Positions 33,500 through 39,765 of a stretch of 39,765 nucleotides of DNA are shown piece after piece. The DNA comes from Heterostelium multicystogenum. Lineage: Eukaryota; Evosea; Eumycetozoa; Acytosteliales; Acytosteliaceae. A program made the position numbers and the translations under genes. The stretch is from assembly GCA_003667245.1 (NCBI GenBank), contig RCNN01000517.1:1-39765 (forward strand), in the 5' to 3' direction. Under the pieces are notes generated by a model. That model was not told where the DNA came from. It made no database searches and worked only from the letters and a program-made list of their open reading frames with translations. The stretch's first letter is position 1, and each line of letters starts with the position of its first letter.

Positions 33500-34255
33500 A
33501 TGACTGAAGTCAGTTTGTTTGGAAAATGGTAGAGTTATCAATGTTTCAATATATCATCCATGTATCATAGTTATCAACAACAACACAACAACAACAACAG
33601 CACAGGAAACAGGATAGAGGATGAGTGAAGGAGGAAGAAAGATAACTATGAACTAAAAAGAAGAGCATTATATTAACATAACAATCTTCAACGCTACACT
33701 TATGATACTACAGGTCTTTCAGAGAAGTCCAATGCTCTGATATCTCATTGCAAGATTACATCATGACCAAAAAGCAAGTCTTCTTGCCACACTCTGCTGG
33801 TCGTTACAACAAGATCCGTTTCAGAAAGGCCCAATGCCAATCGTTGAGCGTCTCGCTAACTCAATGATGATGTTCGGTCGTAATGCTGGTAAGAAGGTCA
33901 TGGCCGTCCGTATCATCGAAAAGGCATTCGAAATCATCTTCCTTTTGACTGACAAGAACCCAATCCAAGTTTTGGTTGATGCCATCATGAACTCTGGTCC
34001 CACGTGAAGATTCCACCAGAATCGGTTCTGCTTGGTACTGTCAGACGTCAAGCTGTTGATGTTTCTCCAATGAGACGTGTCAACAACGCCCTCTATTTGA
34101 TCACTCAAGGTGTTCGTGCTGCCGCTTTCAGAAACATCAAGACAGTTTCTGAGTGTTTGGCTGACGAATTGATCAACGCCAGCAAGGGTAGCCCAAATTC
34201 CTATGCTATCAAGCAAAAGGATGCCCTCGAGAGAACCGCCAAGTCTCACAGATAA
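33500..34255 (+). CDS. rps5: 40S ribosomal protein S5 (uS7), with three small indels
   Basis: Exon 1 (33500-33528) encodes M-T-E-V-S-L-F-G-K and two bases of a W codon. A 185-bp intron (33529-33713) follows; exon 2 (33714-34255) continues S-F-R-E-V-Q. The family blocks are clear: [36 protein letters not shown] and N-S-Y-A-I-K. S5 sits in the head of the small subunit near the mRNA exit. The frame breaks are one base missing near 33837, one extra C in 33999-34001 and one extra T at 34032-34033. The net +1 leaves 189 aa, the normal length. A polyadenylation signal lies at 34318-34323. The intron rules out a retrocopy. It is either the true gene with sequence errors or a decaying duplicate; some substitutions relative to the family are unusual. 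Confidence 0.85.
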
Positions 34256-35475
34256 GAAATAAGTAGTTTAATGATAGAATCATTTTACTTTATTATTTTT
34301 CATGGTGACTTTCTCTAAATAAATTGTTTAAAGTGATTCAGATATATATATTATTATTTCATAACTTATCACCTTAAATATCTCTACATTTGAAGGAAAA
34401 TATTTGGCATAGATAATTAGAGTATAAAACTTTTTATATGGACCCTTATTTAGTTTAGATTTTATTTCTTTGATGGCAATATGGACAAATTCGTTTTTAG
34501 CTTGTTGTGCAAAACGTGATCAGTACTTGAAATTGGAGATCAATGATCACCTTTGTCTTCCTTTTATCCAATGTACTATAGTTCATTTTTTTTAACAGAG
34601 TCCAAAGATAAGAGATTGATTCGAATTAAGGTAGTTTGGTAAAGATCCAACTTCTAACTTTTGATTGAAATCCTTTAAAAAAGAAATTTGATATATGGTG
34701 AGAATGACTCTAGTGTAAAAGGATGATCACTTTTTTTCCTTAAAGATATTATATTCCACAGTTCCTACAATCAACAATTTGAACCAGGGTATTCACTCCA
34801 TCTTTGGATGAATTGCAATTTGGAGAATATATACATCCAATTTCAGAAACTTTAATTCGTAAACTTGAAGACAATTGAAACAGTAGTTTTCAACGTTGAT
34901 GATCAAACACTTAGAATTCGCAGATTAAGTTCCAACCGTTACTTACTCTGGCTGTGGTTAACCGAAACTAAGGGATAGAGAGACTAAAGTAAGAAAAAGA
35001 GTAGAAAATGATGATTGGAATACCTTTTATTATTTGTATTTATTCTTTGGTCAAGTGCTCATGAGGTGATAACTTTGTTGACCAACATCAATAACAATAT
35101 AATAAAGATGCTTTCCAATTGATAAAGGAAGAAGCTTTGACTTAACTCAGAAGTAACACACTAACATTACATTCGCTTTTGATCACTCTTAAATTTAGCT
35201 AAGATTTTTTTATTAGGGTTTGTTTTTTCCTTGATTGAATTCAGTCCTTTGATCAATCAAAATCAATCTTACCAAAAAATATTTATTTATTCTCGTTCGT
35301 TGGATCAGATGATCAACTTTTTGATTAAAACGAGTAATGATAGAAAACACAGCGAGATGTTAAATTGATGCTGTCATGTCTTATCTTGTATCCAAGATGA
35401 ACTTTATCATCGAGAACATTCTATTTTTGTAGTTGATAATCTTTCATTCACAATTACAAGTAATAAATAATCCTT
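34256..35475. other. Spacer with a small decayed coding segment
   Basis: Mostly AT-rich. Between about 34776 and 34977 two coding-like segments in different frames abut (V-F-T-P-S-L-D-E-L-Q-F-G-E-Y-I-H-P-I-S-E-T-L, then E-T-V-V-F-N-V-D-D-Q-T-L-R-I-R-R-L-S), ending at a TAG. They are separated by a single-base frame change near 34878. No family was recognised. The remainder has no ORF, and the last 150 bp are the probable promoter of the gene at 35476. Confidence 0.4.
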
Positions 35476-37120
35476 ATGAAAGTGTATTTAGTGATGTTGA
35501 AAAGTAATACAATTAAACTACTGGCTTTGTTGCTTTTGGCAAATCTCTGGTGCGCCACCGCGTCATTCAGTTTCAAGGTATTCCCAACAGACAGACAAGT
35601 GAAAGCAGGATATGCTTGGTACTATATAGAGAGTGACTTTGAAGTAAGATCAATATTACATCCTTCAAACATCAAGGTGGAATACGACCAATCTGGAGAA
35701 CTAACAAGTATGGACTGTTCCGAACTTATTCTATCATCGAAACAATCTAAATTTAAACTTCTTGCTGAATGTAAATTGACTTTCATCGGAACTTATCAAA
35801 TCACTCTTCTGACTTCAACTAAACAACAAACAACCTATCAACATTGTAAGATTAGAAAATAGCTTAAGATAAGTGTGTTACAACTTTGGTTTAACAATCT
35901 TTATATTTACCATAGCTTTAAAAAAATTTGATTATCCCTGCCAATGTTGCCCAAATGCCCAACTCAGAATCACTGCCGAACTACTTGCAGGTGTTTCTGT
36001 TAAGATTGACAGTGTTGTCAAATCCTTACCTTCCTCAATAACAAATAAAATTGAGATATCAATGGTAGCAGTAACAGTCGGAAACCACAATGTTGAACTG
36101 ATTGATAATAAAAATAATGTTATCTATTCAGCGACATTAAATGTTCATGGTATGTACAAAATATTACTTTATCATAAATAATACTAATAAATATATTTTA
36201 AGCTGTTTGAAATAAATTCCATTGAAGTTGTTGATTTTTGTTGATACTCCACTTCTTAAGATCACTGGAATGGGTCTTGATAATGATGGACAGTCTCCAG
36301 TAGTTACAACTAGAGCCGAAGCCGACACAGAAGAATTAAATTGTGATATTGAAGGAACTCCCACCGTAAATACTTTGTTTTGCAGATTTGGTAGCTTTTA
36401 TCCTGGACCCCATATTGCCAAAATAAATCTAAACGCAATAAATATCATTAAAGATTTTTCATTTAACTCTCGTAAGTATTCCCAAAATATCTAAGCAAAA
36501 CAAACTAACAACTTACAATAATATTAAATTAGATCCATCTTTAAGAGTAATTACAAGAATGTTTCCAAGTTTAAGTGGAGGTTTTTTGATCATCTTCACA
36601 CAACAAATTGAACCCGGAAGACCCCCTAAATTTACATATAATTCTAATGATCTTCACTCAGAGACCGAAATAGTTTCGGAAAGGATACAAGACTAATGTT
36701 ACAATTCCTCCTGAATCTAATTTTGTTCCACCTCAGCTAAACCATCGCTATGATATCCATATGGATTGGAATATCCAAGCAATTCCCAATTTTCCAAAAA
36801 CTACAATCCCCATCGATTTTGCATCGAATCCTGTAGTACTCCATAAAGTTACCCCAGATGTCGCAAGGTTCACTTTCAAGGACTATAATACCAATCCATT
36901 TAAGACTCAAATCACAATTTATGGAGATGGTTTTGCAGTGGGAAACAACCCACAATCCATTCAATTAAAAAGTGTGAATGATCCTACCCATGTTGTCAAT
37001 TGTGAAAATATCCAAGTTCAATCTTTTATCACTTGCAATGTCAAGAGTGCTAAAGAAGATAAAATGAAACTCAAGGTAGTCTATCAAACAGCTATTATTT
37101 CAAACGAGTTTGGATTTTAC
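35476..37120 (+). CDS. Secreted TIG-domain protein (Tgr/ComC-like surface type), frameshifted
   Basis: Exon 1 (35476-35845) has a signal peptide (hydrophobic core L-L-A-L-L-L-L-A-N-L near residues 14-24) and an E-set-like beta domain starting F-S-F-K-V-F-P-T-D-R-Q-V. In-phase introns follow at 35846-35915, about 36150-36202 and 36472-36532. Later blocks are beta-rich and end in a clear IPT/TIG domain, T-Q-I-T-I-Y-G-D-G-F-A-V-G-N (about 36908-36949). The frame breaks at the second intron junction, at TTTTT 36235-36239 (+1) and at AAA 36680-36682 (+1). The layout resembles dictyostelid TIG surface proteins used in adhesion and kin recognition, but no transmembrane helix is seen before coding passes into DNase II-like sequence near 37115. 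It may be a pseudogene or suffer from sequence errors. Confidence 0.6.
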
Positions 37121-38010
37121 ATTCTTTGGACTGTCCTGCTTGGGTAGATCACCCCAAAAATCAATTCCCAATCCACCAGTTGATTGGTCGTTTTACTTTC
37201 AAGCTTCGATCATTCTCAGAACAGTCAAATCATATTCCCGACAGCTACTACTACTACGACAAAGGTCAAACGGAGGTAGGATATTTCCACGACCTTACAA
37301 ATACATCAACACAGCTTTCACCTCTAGCTGCAACTTTCGACCAAATCGAACATGGATATTCCTACTTCTTCTATAATGACCAAGTGGGAATGAGAGAAGC
37401 TGATGGTCACAAAGCTCCTACTGCTGATGACTCACTAGCAGGATATCATATATATAATGAAAACAATAGTTTCGGACACACAAAGGAATTGTTATTTATA
37501 ATCACGAAACGGGTTCTGGTATTCACATTATTCACTCACAACCGTATTGGCCAGCATTTAAATACACAAAGAATCCCAACTTGGCTGATCCCGAGTTTTA
37601 CAGATTAGACTTTGAGCATTGGCTAGGTGACAAAACTTTGAATCAACATTTCTTTTGCTATACCTTTGGTGACTATGATCCATTGAATCCAGACTCAGGA
37701 ATCAACAAAATAACCAGACTTATCAGTAGAAATGCTCCTCAAGTTTTTGTACACCATAAGCTTTGGAACAAATACATATCCCCATTTAAATAATTTGATG
37801 AAAGCTGATTATCAAACAGTTAAAAATATTATCGAAGTATGTAGGATGATTATACTTTCTAAAGAATATTAATTTACCATTTGCTTTAGGAGTGGTGGTA
37901 AGGACTCAAAGAAAAACCTCCAAAAGATCCAAAGAATATTTGTTGGTGGCATGAAATAATCCAAACAAAAGGTTCAACCGAAATAGATTTCTTTACTAAA
38001 TCGTCCAATC
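37110..38010 (+). CDS. Deoxyribonuclease II-like gene, frameshifted and without its own start
   Basis: Peptides typical of DNase II appear in order across frames: P-P-V-D-W-S-F-Y-F (about 37170-37196), D-S-Y-Y-Y-Y-D, Y-S-Y-F-F-Y-N-D-Q (about 37357-37383), the catalytic-region block F-G-H-T-K followed by G-S-G-I-H-I-I-H-S (about 37470-37542), H-F-F-C-Y-T-F-G-D, and after an intron (about 37837-37890) I-C-W-W-H-E-I-I-Q-T-K-G. DNase II is an acid endonuclease of lysosomes that degrades engulfed DNA, fitting a bacteria eater. Frame changes lie near 37198-37203, at AAA 37482-37484 (one base short), at TTT 37785-37787 and near 37930. No ATG or signal peptide precedes the V-D-W block; the frame runs back into the TIG gene. 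The C-terminal D-L-Y region is not certain. Confidence 0.65.
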
Positions 38011-39720
38011 CTTCAATAGCTTCTCAAGCTCCCAAAGTATCTGCCGAAGGAACTGCTGTTGGTATTATAGATACCAATCCAAAATTTGTCACTCTTGGAT
38101 TCGATCTCTATGAAAGAATGCTCGAAACATTTTCTGTATCATCAGAGGAATATAGACCATTTTTTTGTTCAATCCCTAGTTATGGGTAAAAACGAAAGAG
38201 TCCTATGAGAATGCAACAAGGCAGAGATATCTTGCCAATGCCGAAAAAACTCTCTTCGAAGCTGAACTAAATGAGAATGCCAATGATATCGATCACGGTA
38301 GCGATAGAGACCATTCCAAATTAATGTACAATATATATTCGAACCCATTCTCACAGGTTAGATACGATAATATATTTTGCGCAGGGGAACCTCAATCGTC
38401 ATAATGGACAAGGTATTCGTGGTGGTGGCTCGGCTTGTGTTCACAGCCCTGTTCTCGTTAACTTTTTCACCAACAGAGTTGCCCGTTACTCCAATCTGGT
38501 ATTTAAGAATCAAGGTGCCAATCTATATTTAATCCAATCAGATTTTGTTCCATGGATGATACTCTGTAAATTGGCAATAGATATCGGAGATGTGCCACTT
38601 GGTAGTGTTTTCGAAGTATTCCAACGCCTGTCTTACGATGCATTCAGATATAGATATACAACCATCCAAGAACGTATGGTATAAAAGATTCTTATTCTAG
38701 CCAATTCACTGTTACAATTCCTATTATGCGTCCTGAAAAAGTCATCGTTTACCCGTGAAATATCTAACTCTTGCTACCTTTTAATGCAGTTTCTGAACTG
38801 CCAGTCCCTGTCTCAGTTTCATTGTTTATGCTTTGGAAACTCCTACATTCAGAGTTTATCATTTGCGAGAATCCTACTCAACCCTGCACTCGTGATAACT
38901 CAATCAGGGAATATACCCTATTGGGTAATAACAAAGATTTTGGTCAATTCGGAATTTTTCCATTTTTCGAATTTACGACTCCTGCCTATTTCAGATTAGC
39001 CTCCAATCCTATGGATTTTGTAAAACCTATCTCCAACACATATACAAAGGAAAAAGCTTTGCAAAACATCCAACATTAGACTTACTAAAAGGCAGCTGAT
39101 GGTTCTCTATCAAGATTTGAAAATGGAAAACTTTTTGTCCATAGCATTACTTGTAGAGAAGAGGTGTCATACCTTATTACATTGGCTCTAATTGAAGATC
39201 ATATAGCAAATCGTGGTGTGCCAAGAAATACCCTTGATAACAACATTAATACAAGGTATGGCATGGGCTGTCTCTAAACATATCAAAAATCAAATTTGAC
39301 GCTGTAAGTCTACCAAATAACTTTATATCTTAGTCCCTTCTAATAGTTGATTGATTATTAAATTTTCTATACACAAATAGAATCCAAAAAGTTTGGTTGA
39401 TCCATGTTTCCATTCAAATCCAGGAGAGAAACCTTTGTAGACTTGGAGGGTAAAAAGTGAAGCCACTCAACCACCACCATCACCACCACATCCGTATACT
39501 GGTATGCTGCCACATTCTGGGATTGGTTGGACAAAAATAACGACCGTGGACGAGGTCCAAAAGGATTCTTGGTTTCGGGACAAAAACCAAGGATCTGAGA
39601 TTAAATGGGAAACCATATTGGACAAAGCTGAATTCTCAACAATATAGATACTCTCTTTGAGAATTTCCAAGTGGCCCAAAAAAATGCGATCAACAAAATT
39701 ATTTCAGTTTATAATTCATA
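38010..39720 (+). pseudogene. Frameshifted coding tract of unknown family
   Basis: Coding-like peptide continues to a TAA near 39718-39720 but moves between frames at least five times. Stretches include G-T-A-V-G-I-I-D-T-N-P-K-F-V-T-L-G-F-D (about 38049-38110), H-N-G-Q-G-I-R-G-G-G-S-A-C-V-H-S (about 38398-38446), D-V-P-L-G-S-V-F-E-V-F-Q-R-L (about 38590-38631) and I-K-W-E-T-I-L-D-K-A-E-F (about 39600-39636). A possible intron is 38356-38383 or slightly longer, and another lies near 39300-39380. Some TGA/TAA stops fall inside otherwise good coding sequence. I cannot tell whether it is one gene or two, or whether it continues the DNase II-like gene. No domain is recognised. Confidence 0.4.
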
Positions 39721-39765
39721 AACATTATCGTTAAATTGCATGTGCATTCAAAAATAAATAATATC

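Noticed and set aside
1..39765. tRNA or rRNA genes
   Set aside because: No T-loop/A-box pairs or rRNA-like sequence were found on reading both strands by eye; a covariance search was not possible.

Overview
This window is nuclear DNA of a dictyostelid social amoeba. The evidence is AT-rich spacers full of oligo-A/T and TAA/TTA runs, short introns (about 56-185 bp) with GTATGT/GTAAGT donors and a TACTAAT-like branch site in several of them, and amoeba-type families: ankyrin-like and F-box/FNIP-like proteins, a CYP508-like P450, ComC/TIG surface proteins and an AIFM2-like oxidoreductase. The moderate spacer composition recalls Heterostelium/Polysphondylium more than Dictyostelium discoideum, but that placement is inference. 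No tRNA, rRNA, CRISPR array, phage or intact transposon was seen.

Layout. 1-1.7 kb: the tail of one gene (weak MACPF-like look) and a broken gene with an M6P-receptor/Atg27-like domain. 1.77-2.57 kb (-): dimethylarginine dimethylaminohydrolase with four frame breaks. 2.77-5.12 kb (-): ankyrin-like protein. 5.31 kb (+): short F-box-like ORF. 6.87-7.81 kb (+): TPR-like, probably mitochondrial protein. 9.05-10.31 kb (+): AIFM2-like flavoprotein. 10.45-14.25 kb (-): large C-type lectin/TIG/EGF surface receptor. 15.21-15.77 kb (+): thioredoxin-like protein. 15.84-20.71 kb (-): TARBP1/Trm3-type tRNA 2'-O-methyltransferase. 21.00-21.89 kb (-): tubulin cofactor B. 22.42-24.45 kb (-): RhoGAP. 24.5-26.6 kb: long low-complexity spacer. 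26.66-27.36 kb (-): unrecognised 205-aa protein. 27.70-29.41 kb (-): cytochrome P450. 29.59-29.68 kb: duplicated 3' end of rps5. 30.28-33.16 kb (+): C2-TPR-PH-PH-CaaX protein. 33.50-34.26 kb (+): rps5 (40S uS7) with an intron but three indels. 35.48-37.1 kb (+): secreted TIG-type protein, frameshifted. 37.1-38.0 kb (+): DNase II-like gene, frameshifted. 38.0-39.72 kb: further frameshifted coding sequence that I cannot name.

Most genes are independent housekeeping or signalling loci. A loose theme is cell surface and membrane signalling: the lectin/TIG receptor, the RhoGAP, the PH/C2/CaaX protein and the secreted TIG protein. Gene models were joined by hand from splice signals and reading phase. 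In every model without a stated frameshift, the exon lengths sum to a multiple of three.

A global feature is that nearly all frame breaks lie in short homopolymers and most are +1. They occur even in otherwise perfect long genes. Residual homopolymer errors in the assembly are therefore as likely as true pseudogenes, with breaks densest toward the two ends of the window.
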